64,000 nucleotides of DNA from CAIWHR01 sp963709525 (lineage in GTDB: Bacteria > Pseudomonadota > Gammaproteobacteria > Burkholderiales > Casimicrobiaceae): NCBI GenBank assembly GCA_963709525.1, contig CAVPXB010000018.1, positions 3,518-67,517 of the forward strand. Reading direction: 5' to 3'. This document shows, piece after piece, positions 35,570-43,270 of this stretch (position 1 is the stretch's first letter; every line of letters starts with the position of its first letter). The position numbers were made by a program, and so were the translations under genes. Under the pieces are notes generated by a model. The model ran no database searches and had not been told where the DNA came from. It saw only the letters and a program-made list of their open reading frames with translations.

Positions 35570-36334
35570 ATGATGTCCGCCCGCAACCCGTCGCTTCGCG
35601 TTCCCTGGCGGTTGCGCTCGTCAGCGCTGCCGACGCTGGCCGCCGCGGTGGCCATTGCGGTGTTCGTCGCGGCGGGCAACTGGCAGGGGCGCCGCATGGC
35701 GCAGAAGGAGGCGCTGCGCGCGCAGTTCGACGCGGCCCAGCAGGCGCCGGCGATGCCGCTTGCCACCGACGGCCATGCAGGACCCGTGGAGCGACTGGCG
35801 CTATCGGATGGTCTCCGTTGACGGCGAGTTTGACGCCGCGCGCCAGATCCTGATCGACAACAGGGTGCATCGCCGGCCGCGCGGGCTATCACGTGGTCAC
35901 GCCGCTCAGGATGCCGGACGGGCGGGCGATTCTTGTCAACCGCGGCTGGATTGCGCAGGGCGCGACCCGCGCCGCGCTGCCCGTCGCCCCGCCTCCCGCG
36001 GGACGCGTCAACGTCACCGGCCGCCTCAACCTGCCTGCAGCAGGCTATGTCGAACTCCAGGCAGGCGCGACGGCCGGCGTCGTGTGGCAGAACCTCGACC
36101 CGGCGCGGTTTGCCGCGGCGACCGGGTTGGCGGTGCTTCCCGCGGTCATCGAGGAAGCCCCGGAGCGCGCGCTGGCGACCGGCCTCGTCCGCGATTGGCC
36201 GCTGCCGGACTTCGGCATCGACAAGCACTGGATCTACCAGATGCAGTGGTATGCGTTCGCCGCCATGACGGCGGGCGTCTGGCTGTACTTTCGCTTCCGC
36301 CGCGCGCGCCCCCCGCGGCGCCCTCAGCCCATGA
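35570..36334 (+). CDS. SURF1-family oxidase assembly protein, two to three frame breaks
   Basis: N-terminal helix and WQGRRMAQKEALRAQFDAA in the first frame; WRYRMVSVDGEFDAARQILIDNR in the second (from about 35785); GYHVVTPLRMPDGRAILVNRGW in the third (from about 35875); then NLDPARFA and the C-terminal helix near WYAFAAMTAGVWLYFRF. SURF1 inserts heme A into subunit I. The stop is not visible in the final frame; a TGA at 36332-36334, overlapping the next ATG, is one frame away across a C-run at 36309-36314. Confidence 0.82.
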
Positions 36335-36933
36335 CGCCGGCCGAGCTTCCGCCCGTCGGCGTGTCGCCGCCCGCCGCCGGCATGACGGCGCGCAACCGCC
36401 GCATCCTGATCCTGCTCGCTGCGATCACGATTGCGCCGGTGGCGTTGTCCTACGCGGTGTACTACTGGTTTCCGCGCGACCAGCAGGCGAATTACGGCAC
36501 GCTGCTGCCGATCGCGCCGGCGCCCGAACTCAACGCCGTGCGGATGGACGGAACCCGCTTCCGCCTCGCCGACCTGCGCGGCCGGTGGGTGCTCGTCGTC
36601 AACGCGGGGGAGCGCTGCGCCACCGATTGCGAACGCATGCTCTACGCGACGCGGCAGGCGCGAACGATGCAGGGTCGCGAGCAGGATCGCGTCGTGCGGA
36701 TGCTCGTCGTGACCGGCACTGAGCCGCTGTCGAAGGATCTCGCAGAACCGCTCCAGGGCCTGGTGGCCGTCGCGGGCGATGCCGCCACCGTCGCCCGCCT
36801 CCCGGGAAGCGCGCCGACCATCCTGCTGGTCGATCCGCTGGGCAACCTCGTGTTGCGCTACGGCGCCGATCCCGACATCAAGGGCCTGGCGAAGGACCTG
36901 ACGCGCCTCCTCAAGGCCTCGCGCATCGGTTGA
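36331..36933 (+). CDS. SCO-like thioredoxin-fold membrane protein
   Basis: 200 residues from MTPAEL; an alternative start is 36382 (MTARNRR). One helix (ILILLAAITIAPVALSYAVYYW) anchors a thioredoxin-like domain with NAGERCATDCERMLYATRQAR, a C-x3-C pair that could bind copper or act as a thiol switch. Similar genes follow SURF1 in betaproteobacterial cox loci. In this sequence it is in frame with SURF1, probably because of an indel, rather than a true fusion. Confidence 0.72.
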   Translation: MTPAELPPVGVSPPAAGMTARNRRILILLAAITIAPVALSYAVYYWFPRDQQANYGTLLPIAPAPELNAVRMDGTRFRLADLRGRWVLVVNAGERCATDCERMLYATRQARTMQGREQDRVVRMLVVTGTEPLSKDLAEPLQGLVAVAGDAATVARLPGSAPTILLVDPLGNLVLRYGADPDIKGLAKDLTRLLKASRIG

Positions 36934-37020
36934 ACCGAGGCTCGACGGACAACGTCTCTGTGACACCCTTCCGATGGTAAACTCACCGACCCGCCGCGAT
37001 GCGACGGAAGCCGATTCCCC

Positions 37021-37902
37021 ATGACCACGCTGACGATTTCCGAAGACCGCCTGCGGCAATTCCTCGCGCTGACCAAGCCGCGCGTCGTGTCGCTGGTCGT
37101 GTTCTGCGCGGTCATCGGCATGTTCCTGGCGGTTCCCGGATTGCCGCCGCCCGCGACGGTGTTCTTCGCGACGGTGGGCATCGCGCTCGTCGCCGGCGCC
37201 GCCGCGGCGTTCAATTGCCTGGTCGAGCAGAAGATCGACGCGCTGATGGCGCGCACGCGGCGGCGTCCTCTGCCGCAAGGCGACCTCACGTCGCTGCAGA
37301 CGCTGGTCTTCGCCGCGATCGTCGGCGGCATCGGCCTTGCCATCCTTTACGGCTTCGTCAATCCGCTGACCATGTGGCTGACCTTCGCCACCTTCATCGG
37401 TTACGCGGTCATCTACACGGTGCTGCTCAAGCCGGCAACACCGCAGAACATCGTCATCGGCGGGGCGTCGGGCGCCATGCCCCCGGTGCTCGGGTGGGCG
37501 GCGGTGACCGGCGAGGTCGCACCCGAGGCGCTGCTGCTGTTTCTGATCATCTTCGTCTGGACGCCGCCGCATTTCTGGTCGCTGGCGCTCTACCGCGTCC
37601 GCGACTACGCCAACGCAGGCCTGCCGATGCTGCCGGTCACGCACGGTCGCCGCTACACGCAGCTGATGATCGTCCTCTACACCTGCGCGCTGGTGGCGGT
37701 CACGCTGCTGCCCTTCGCGATCAGGATGAGCGGCTACCTGTATCTGGTCGCCGCGCTGGGGCTCGGGGGCTGGTTCCTGCTGTACGCGGTGCAGCTGTAT
37801 CGCGATTACAGCGATCTCCTCGCCCGCGCCACCTTCAAGTATTCGATCTGGTACCTTGCGGCGCTGTTTTCCGCGCTGCTCGCGGACCACTATTGGCACT
37901 GA
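37021..37902 (+). CDS. ctaB: Protoheme IX farnesyltransferase
   Basis: 293 residues, eight or nine helices. Prenyltransferase motifs NCLVEQKIDALMARTRRRPL and the later YRVRDYANAGLPMLPV are typical of CtaB/CyoE. It makes heme O from heme B. No heme A synthase (ctaA/COX15) gene lies in this cluster, although a caa3 oxidase needs heme A, so it must be elsewhere. Stop TGA overlaps the next ATG (TGATG). Confidence 0.95.
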   Translation: MTTLTISEDRLRQFLALTKPRVVSLVVFCAVIGMFLAVPGLPPPATVFFATVGIALVAGAAAAFNCLVEQKIDALMARTRRRPLPQGDLTSLQTLVFAAIVGGIGLAILYGFVNPLTMWLTFATFIGYAVIYTVLLKPATPQNIVIGGASGAMPPVLGWAAVTGEVAPEALLLFLIIFVWTPPHFWSLALYRVRDYANAGLPMLPVTHGRRYTQLMIVLYTCALVAVTLLPFAIRMSGYLYLVAALGLGGWFLLYAVQLYRDYSDLLARATFKYSIWYLAALFSALLADHYWH

Positions 37903-38514
37903 TGGAAACCTCGGGCGGGCGATTTCGCCGCCTTGCCCTCGTCGCTGCTGGCTTTCATTGCCGCAGCGGTTTCGGGTTGCAGCAGCGAGGCGCCGAAGTT
38001 CAAGGCTTCCGACATCACCGGCACGACCTATGGCCGTGATTTCGCGTTGACCGACCACAACGGGCAACCGCGCACGCTTGCCGATTTCCGCGGCAAGGCG
38101 GTCGTGATGTTCTTCGGCTACACGCAGTGCCCCGACGTCTGCCCGACGACGCTGTCGGAAGTCGCCGAAGCGATGCGGCGGATGGGCGCTGATGCGGCGC
38201 GCGTGCAGGTGCTGTTCGTCACCGTCGATCCGGCGCGCGACACGCCGGAACTCCTGAAGAACTACATTCCCGCGTTCGACCCTTCGTTCCTGGGTCTGCA
38301 TGGCGACGCGGCCGCGCTCGAACGCACGGCCAGGGAATTCAAGGTCATCTACCAGAAGCAGCCGGGGTCGACGCCCGGCACTTACACGATGGACCATTCC
38401 GCCGGCGCCTACCTGTTCGACCCGCGGGGGCGGTTGCGCGTCTATGTGAGCTACGGCGCCGGTCCCGACGTGTTCGCGCATGATCTTGCCGAATTGCTGC
38501 GCACTGCCGGGTAG
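37902..38514 (+). CDS. SCO1/SenC copper-binding assembly protein, N-terminal frame break
   Basis: The core has the copper ligands CPDVC in GYTQCPDVCPTTLSEV and the His in YTMDHSAGAYLFD. The unbroken frame begins only at TTG 37933 (LLAFIAAAVSGCSSE), while ATG 37902 (METSGGRFRRLALVAAG), coupled to the ctaB stop, is in another frame. An indel near 37945-37955 joins them into a lipoprotein signal with cysteine in SGCSS. It delivers copper to CuA of CoxB. Confidence 0.88.
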
Positions 38515-38577
38515 GGCCACGCGCCCGCTGCGAGGCTCGCGGCGGCAGGCCTGCCCTCACGTGAGGTTGCAAAGTCG

Positions 38578-40860
38578 ATGATTACGGTCCAGCAGGCGTT
38601 TGCCCAGGCATTTGCCCACGAGGCTGCCGGTCGATTCGATGCGGCGCTGGCGATCTACCGGCAGATTCTTGCTGCGATTCCCGAGCATCCGGGCGCGCTG
38701 TCCCGGGTCGCTTTCCACCAGCGGAAGGCCGCGGATTTCCGCGCCGCGCGGGCGACGCTCGCCAGGGCCTTTGTGTCGGCGCGGACGCAGGCGCTTTCGT
38801 TGGAGGAACTCTGGCTTGCGCAGGCAGAACTCGAGGCCGCCGAGGGAAATTCCGGCGCGGCTCGGGCGGCGTGCGGCGAGGCGTTGTCGGCGCGGCCGGA
38901 CTTCGCCGCCGCGCGCCTGCTGCTCGGCCGGTGGGCATTGGAGGCCGGGAACGCGGCAGAGGCCGAGTTGCATCTGCGCGCGGTCACCGCGACGATCCCG
39001 ACCGACACCGGTGCCCTGACCCACCTGGCGCTTGCGCTCGCGGCGCAGCGGCGCTTTGACGAGGCCGAGGCGAGCATTGCGCAGGCGCTGGCGTTGGCGC
39101 CTGACGCCCCGGAGGTCTGGTACGGGGCCAGCCTCGTTGCGTTCAAGGGCGGAGCCAACGGGCTGGCCGAGACACGGATTCGCGAGGCCCTGCAGCGGGC
39201 GCCGGATCGTGCGCCGTCCCTTCATTTGCTGGGCATGATTCAGAAGGCGGCCGGATCGTTTGCAGCCGCCCGCGCGACGCTCCTCGCGGCCACCATCGCC
39301 GCGCCGGAAGATGCCGGGACGTGGGTTACGCTGGGCGGCGTATGTCTGGATCTCGGCCTGGCGGTCGAAGCGCGCAAGCATCTGGAGCACGCCGTGCACC
39401 GCGGCGCGCACGGGGCGGCGGTGTGGGACAACCTGGGGCTTGCCCATCGCCGCAGCGGCGACCTTCCCGGCGCCGTTGAAGCGTTCACGCGCGCGGTTGA
39501 GGCAGACCCGAAATTCGTTCCGTCGCTGTCCAATCTCGTGCAGGCGCGCAAGTATCTCTGCGACTGGGATGGGCTCGATGCGCTCGAGCAGAAGCTGGCC
39601 GCATTGGCGGACGATCCGACCAGCGATCCGCGGCTCTCGCCTACCGTCGCGCTTTCCCTGCCCCTTTCGCCGGCTGCGCGGCTGGCGGCTGCCCGTCGCT
39701 GGTCCAGGGCCATGTTGCCGACACCCGTTGCCCCGCATCCGCCGCACGCGCGCGGCGACCGGTTGCGCGTGGGCTATCTGTCCAGCGACTTTCGCGACCA
39801 TCCCACCGGCCGCCTGATGGTGGGTTTGTTCGAGCGGCACGATCGACGGCGCGTCGAGGTTTTCGGCTACAGCTATGGCCCCCGCGAGCAAACTCCGCTG
39901 CGGTCTCGCATCGAGAAGGCATTCGATCAGTGGCGCGAAGTCAGCGACCGGTCCGACGCGGAAATTGCCCACATGATCAGCGCCGACGGCATCGATTTGC
40001 TGGTCGATCGCAAGGGGCACACGCACGGGGGCCGCCTGGGAATCCTTGCGCACCGTCCGGCACCGGTTCAGCTCCACTACATGAGCTTTCCCGGAACCCT
40101 GGGCTTCGATGCGATCGATGGCGTGATCGCCGATGCCGAGGTCGTGCCGCCGGCGCACGACGCGCACTTCCACGAACGCGTGTGGCGTTTGCCGCGATGC
40201 TATTTCGTCACCGACGATCAACGGGGCTTGCCGGCCGCGCCGTTGCGGGCATGGGTCGGGCTGCCGGAACAAGCTTTGGTCCTGGCGAGCCTCAATCAAA
40301 GCTACAAGTTGACGCGATCGGTGTTTGCGCTGTGGCTCGGGGCGCTCCGTGCAGCTCCGTCGGCGGTGCTCTGGCTGTTCGCCGATGACCCACGCACGCA
40401 GGCCAGGCTTCGCGCCGAAGCCGTTCGCGCGGGCGTTGCAGCGGAACGCCTGATTTTCGCAACAACGGTCCCGCAGGACGAGCACATTGCCCGCATCCGC
40501 TGCGCCGATCTGGCGCTCGACACGCTTCCCTACGGTTCGCACACGACCGGGACCGACGCGCTCTGGGGCGGGGTTCCGTTGCTCACCTGTCGCGGGGGAA
40601 CCTTCGCGGGGCGGGTGGGGGCGAGCCTGCTGGTGGCAGCGGGCCTGCCGGAGCTCATCACCGAATCGCTCGAGGCCTACCGCGAGCGGCTTCTGGAGCT
40701 GGTCGCCGCGCCCGCGCAGCTCGCCGGCTGGCGCGAGCATCTCGAGCAGGGGCGCAAGTCGCTGCCGCTGTGGGATACCGGCGGATTTGCCCGGGATCTT
40801 GAAGCGCTGCTCGAGGACGCGTACATCGGCACGATCGCCGCGCGCCAACACAGCCGCTAG
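38578..40860 (+). CDS. TPR protein with O-GlcNAc transferase-like (GT41/SPY) domain
   Basis: 760 residues. Residues 1-340 are about nine TPR units (GRFDAALAIYRQILAAIPEHPGAL, RRFDEAEASIAQALALAPDAPEVW, GDLPGAVEAFTRAVEADPKF). The C-terminal half is a GT41-type domain: LRVGYLSSDFRDHPTGRLM with a conserved His, DGIDLLVDRKGHTHGGRLGI, YMSFPGTLGFDAIDGVIAD, LNQSYKLTRSVFALW with the nucleotide-contact Lys, and LDTLPYGSHTTGTDALW. It could transfer a sugar to protein Ser/Thr; substrate unknown. Its TAG stop is formed by the left end of a palindromic element. Confidence 0.87.
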   Translation: MITVQQAFAQAFAHEAAGRFDAALAIYRQILAAIPEHPGALSRVAFHQRKAADFRAARATLARAFVSARTQALSLEELWLAQAELEAAEGNSGAARAACGEALSARPDFAAARLLLGRWALEAGNAAEAELHLRAVTATIPTDTGALTHLALALAAQRRFDEAEASIAQALALAPDAPEVWYGASLVAFKGGANGLAETRIREALQRAPDRAPSLHLLGMIQKAAGSFAAARATLLAATIAAPEDAGTWVTLGGVCLDLGLAVEARKHLEHAVHRGAHGAAVWDNLGLAHRRSGDLPGAVEAFTRAVEADPKFVPSLSNLVQARKYLCDWDGLDALEQKLAALADDPTSDPRLSPTVALSLPLSPAARLAAARRWSRAMLPTPVAPHPPHARGDRLRVGYLSSDFRDHPTGRLMVGLFERHDRRRVEVFGYSYGPREQTPLRSRIEKAFDQWREVSDRSDAEIAHMISADGIDLLVDRKGHTHGGRLGILAHRPAPVQLHYMSFPGTLGFDAIDGVIADAEVVPPAHDAHFHERVWRLPRCYFVTDDQRGLPAAPLRAWVGLPEQALVLASLNQSYKLTRSVFALWLGALRAAPSAVLWLFADDPRTQARLRAEAVRAGVAAERLIFATTVPQDEHIARIRCADLALDTLPYGSHTTGTDALWGGVPLLTCRGGTFAGRVGASLLVAAGLPELITESLEAYRERLLELVAAPAQLAGWREHLEQGRKSLPLWDTGGFARDLEALLEDAYIGTIAARQHSR

Positions 40861-41022
40861 TGCTCTGCTTCGCAGATATCGGCACCGTAAAACGCGCCTT
40901 CCGGTCCGTGGCGGCGTTGCAAATCCTCGCAATAGCATGGGCTATTGCTGCGGTTTGCGCCTTGCCACGAATCGGAATCCATCGTTTTCCCTGGTACCTC
41001 TATCTACGAAGCAGAACACTAG
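40857..41022. repeat. 166-bp palindromic element with CTAG ends, copy 1
   Basis: The whole segment folds on itself: the left arm CTAGTGCTCTGCTTCG pairs with the right arm CGAAGCAGAACACTAG with one mismatch, inner segments also pair, and the exact centre is GCAATAGC-ATGG-GCTATTGC. A 33-base core (40923-40955) is identical to the core of copy 2. Its left end supplies TAG to the TPR protein, its right end TAG to gloA on the other strand. It looks like a miniature transposon-like or bidirectional hairpin element. Confidence 0.85.
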
Positions 41023-41417
41023 CGCAAGTCGGGCGCGTGCTCGATCAGCTCGATCTTGTAACCGTCCGGATCCTGAACGAAGGCGATGACGGTGCTGCCG
41101 CCCTTCACCGGGCCGGCCTCGCGAGTCACATTGCCGCCCTTGGCCCTGACCGCTGCGCATGCGGCCGCGGCGTCGGGAACCTCGATGGCGATATGGCCGA
41201 AACCCGTGCCGAGGTCGTAGGACCCGATGCCGTAGTTGTAGGTGATCTCCAGCACCGCGGCGCCCGACGCCTCGTCGTCGTAGCCGACGAATGCCAGCGT
41301 GTACTTCTGGCTCGGAACGTCCCGCTGGCGCAGAAGGCGCATGCCGAGCACTTCGGTATAGAAACGGATCGAGCGCTCGAGATCGCCGACGCGCAACATG
41401 GTGTGAAGGATGCGCAT
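41019..41417 (-). CDS. gloA: Lactoylglutathione lyase
   Basis: 132 residues, VOC fold. MRILHTMLRVGDLERSIRFYTEVLGM at the N-terminus supplies the first metal His; LEITYNYG and GHIAIEVPDAAAAC give further ligands; FVQDPDGYKIELIEH carries the last Glu. It converts hemithioacetal of methylglyoxal to lactoylglutathione. ATG 41417 is coupled to the rubredoxin stop (TGATG). Confidence 0.93.
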   Translation of the reverse strand: MRILHTMLRVGDLERSIRFYTEVLGMRLLRQRDVPSQKYTLAFVGYDDEASGAAVLEITYNYGIGSYDLGTGFGHIAIEVPDAAAACAAVRAKGGNVTREAGPVKGGSTVIAFVQDPDGYKIELIEHAPDLR

Positions 41418-41581
41418 CAGAACTCGACCATCTCGAAATCGTCCTTGCGCGCGCCGCATTCGACGCAGGTCCAGTTGGGTGGAACGTCAGCCCATCGGGT
41501 CCCCGCCGGAATGCCGTCGTCGGGAACCCCGACGGCTTCGTCATAGACCCAGCCGCAGATGAGGCACATGTACTTTTTCAT
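41417..41581 (-). CDS. Rubredoxin
   Basis: 54 residues. The two metal-binding pairs are CLICGWVYDE and CVECGARKDDFEM, exactly the rubredoxin pattern C-x2-C-G...C-x2-C-G, with WADVPPNWTC between them. It is an iron electron carrier. It starts with ATG 41581 and its TGA overlaps the gloA ATG by one base, so the two are translationally coupled. Divergent from thiD, as in many betaproteobacteria. Confidence 0.95.
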   Translation of the reverse strand: MKKYMCLICGWVYDEAVGVPDDGIPAGTRWADVPPNWTCVECGARKDDFEMVEF

Positions 41582-41681
41582 ACGAGTTGAGGACTCGGAT
41601 TCACGTAAGATCCTATTCTAGCAATTTGCAGGCTCCGCTTGCGCACGCGAGTTCGTGCCGCGGCATCCCGCAAATTTCACC

Positions 41682-42560
41682 ATGCCCGCCGAAACCGCAC
41701 CCTCGCTGCCACCCGTTGTGCTCACGTTCGCCGCGACCGATCCGTCCGGCGGCGCCGGCATGCAGGCGGACATCCTCACGCTGGCCAGCATGGGTTGCCA
41801 CCCTCTGTCCGTGATCACCGCCATCACGGTCGGCGATACGCTCGGTGCCGAGGGCATCCTCGCGCTTGACACGGATTGGGTGGTCGACCAGGCGCGCTGC
41901 CTGCTCGAGGACATGCGGGTCGCTGCCTTCAAGATCGGCGCGCTGGGCAGCGTGGCGAACGTCGCGGCGATCGCGGAGATCATCGCCGATTACCCGGAGG
42001 TCCCGCTGGTGCTGGATCCGATTCACGCCTCGGGTCGCGGCGACGAACTCGCGACCGACGAGATGATGCACGCGATACGCGAACTCCTGCTGCCGCAGAC
42101 GACGATCATCACGCCCAACAGCATGGAAGCGCGGCGACTCGTCGAAACGGACGAGAGCGACGAGCCCACGCTCGCCGTCTGCGCCGAACGACTGTGCGAG
42201 GCGGGCGCGGAATTCGTCCTCATCACCGGGACGCACGAGCCCAGCGCTGAAATCGTCAACAGTCTGTACGGCCATTCGGGGCTGGTGCGCACCGACACCT
42301 GGCCGCGCCTGCCGGGCACTTTTCACGGCTCGGGCTGCACGCTGGCATCGGCGATCGCGGCGATGCTTGCCAACGGCCTCGAACTGCCCGAGGCCGTCCG
42401 CGAAGCCCAGGATTACACGTGGCAGACATTGCACAAGGCGTATCGGCCCGGGATGGGCCACTTGTTGCCCGACCGGCTGTTCTGGGCCCGCGAGGAGCCG
42501 GAAGCGGCCGCCGACGAGGCCGTGCCGCCGCGCGCGGCCGATTCGCGCAGCAGTCATTGA
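41682..42560 (+). CDS. thiD: Hydroxymethylpyrimidine (phosphate) kinase
   Basis: 292 residues of the ribokinase fold. VLTFAATDPSGGAGMQADILTLAS at the N-terminus, IGALGSVANV, PLVLDPIHASGRGDEL and the catalytic loop GTFHGSGCTLASAIAA are intact. Phosphorylates HMP for thiamine synthesis. No thiE follows; instead a toxin-antitoxin pair separates thiD from hemL. Confidence 0.93.
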   Translation: MPAETAPSLPPVVLTFAATDPSGGAGMQADILTLASMGCHPLSVITAITVGDTLGAEGILALDTDWVVDQARCLLEDMRVAAFKIGALGSVANVAAIAEIIADYPEVPLVLDPIHASGRGDELATDEMMHAIRELLLPQTTIITPNSMEARRLVETDESDEPTLAVCAERLCEAGAEFVLITGTHEPSAEIVNSLYGHSGLVRTDTWPRLPGTFHGSGCTLASAIAAMLANGLELPEAVREAQDYTWQTLHKAYRPGMGHLLPDRLFWAREEPEAAADEAVPPRAADSRSSH

Positions 42561-42586
42561 CACGTAGTGCATTACTGGAGTAATGT
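42557..42586 (+). promoter_or_regulatory. Promoter and palindromic operator of the toxin-antitoxin pair
   Basis: TTGACA (42557-42562) overlaps the thiD stop; an 18-base spacer leads to TAATGT (42581-42586). The palindrome CATTAC-TGGA-GTAATG at 42570-42585 covers the spacer and -10, as expected for autorepression by the antitoxin. The antitoxin ATG is only 7 bases past the -10, so the mRNA may be leaderless. Confidence 0.65.
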
Positions 42587-42592
42587 ATTGGC

Positions 42593-42853
42593 ATGACGAT
42601 CGCACAATCCAAAGTGACGGCGCAGGGCCAGATTTCGGTGCCGGCGGAGATTCGAAAAGTGCTCGGGCTGCGTCCGGGCTCGGTATTGGAGTGGGACGAG
42701 AAGGGCGGAGAGGTTGTCGTCCGCAGGGCGGGCCGGTACACCTGCGCCGAGGTCCACGAGGCGCTGTTTGGCGTCACGCACGCGCCGAAGGCGAAGGCGG
42801 ACGTGAAAGAGGGCATCAGGAAGCACATTCGCCAACGCCATGCACGCGATTGA
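42593..42853 (+). CDS. AbrB/VapB-type antitoxin
   Basis: 86 residues. The N-terminal SpoVT/AbrB domain reads KVTAQGQISVPAEIRKVLGLRPGSVLEWDE, a DNA-binding swapped hairpin. The C-terminal tail should bind and block the toxin. No ribosome site is visible before ATG 42593. The next gene overlaps it by 14 bases, typical of an antitoxin-toxin operon. Confidence 0.9.
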   Translation: MTIAQSKVTAQGQISVPAEIRKVLGLRPGSVLEWDEKGGEVVVRRAGRYTCAEVHEALFGVTHAPKAKADVKEGIRKHIRQRHARD

Positions 42854-43223
42854 TACGAACGTGCTGGTGCGTCTCCTGGTCCGCGATGAACCGCGCCAGC
42901 TCGATAGGGCCGAGCAGTTCATAGTCAAGGGCGCATGGATATCTCAAGTGGTGCTCGTGGAAACGCTTTGGGTTCTCGATGCGGTGTATGAGCGCTCGGC
43001 CGAACAGATCGGCGCCGCAGTGGAGCGGCTGCTGGCGCACGCCGACCTGGTCCTGCAGGATGCCGACGTTGTCGCGGCCGCACTTCAACAATTCCGCGCC
43101 AAGCCAGCGCTGGGATTTTCCGATTGCCTCGTACTCGAGGTCGCGCGCAAGGCCGGGCACCTGCCCCTCGGCACCTTCGACCGCCAGCTCGGCAAGGTGG
43201 CAGGCGCGCATCGACTCAACTGA
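42840..43223 (+). CDS. PIN-domain toxin (VapC-like)
   Basis: 127 residues. Acidic PIN active-site residues are seen in AIDTNVLVRLLVRDE (Asp), VVLVETLWVL (Glu), FSDCLVLEVARKAG (Asp) and TFDRQLGKV (Asp). It should be a Mg-dependent endoribonuclease neutralised by the preceding antitoxin. The pair sits between thiD and hemL, suggesting insertion at this point. Confidence 0.9.
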   Translation: MHAIDTNVLVRLLVRDEPRQLDRAEQFIVKGAWISQVVLVETLWVLDAVYERSAEQIGAAVERLLAHADLVLQDADVVAAALQQFRAKPALGFSDCLVLEVARKAGHLPLGTFDRQLGKVAGAHRLN

Positions 43224-43270
43224 CCGCTTTTCGTCCTCTACACTTGCACTGACCCCGGAGACCTCCGACC

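Noticed and set aside
35257..38520. A 1087-residue open frame on the minus strand
   Set aside because: It lies antisense to surf1, ctaB and sco1, whose protein families are clear; it is a by-product of high GC and lack of stops.
40861..41546. Plus-strand open frame over the palindrome and gloA
   Set aside because: It is antisense to gloA and rubredoxin and includes the palindrome; no family match.
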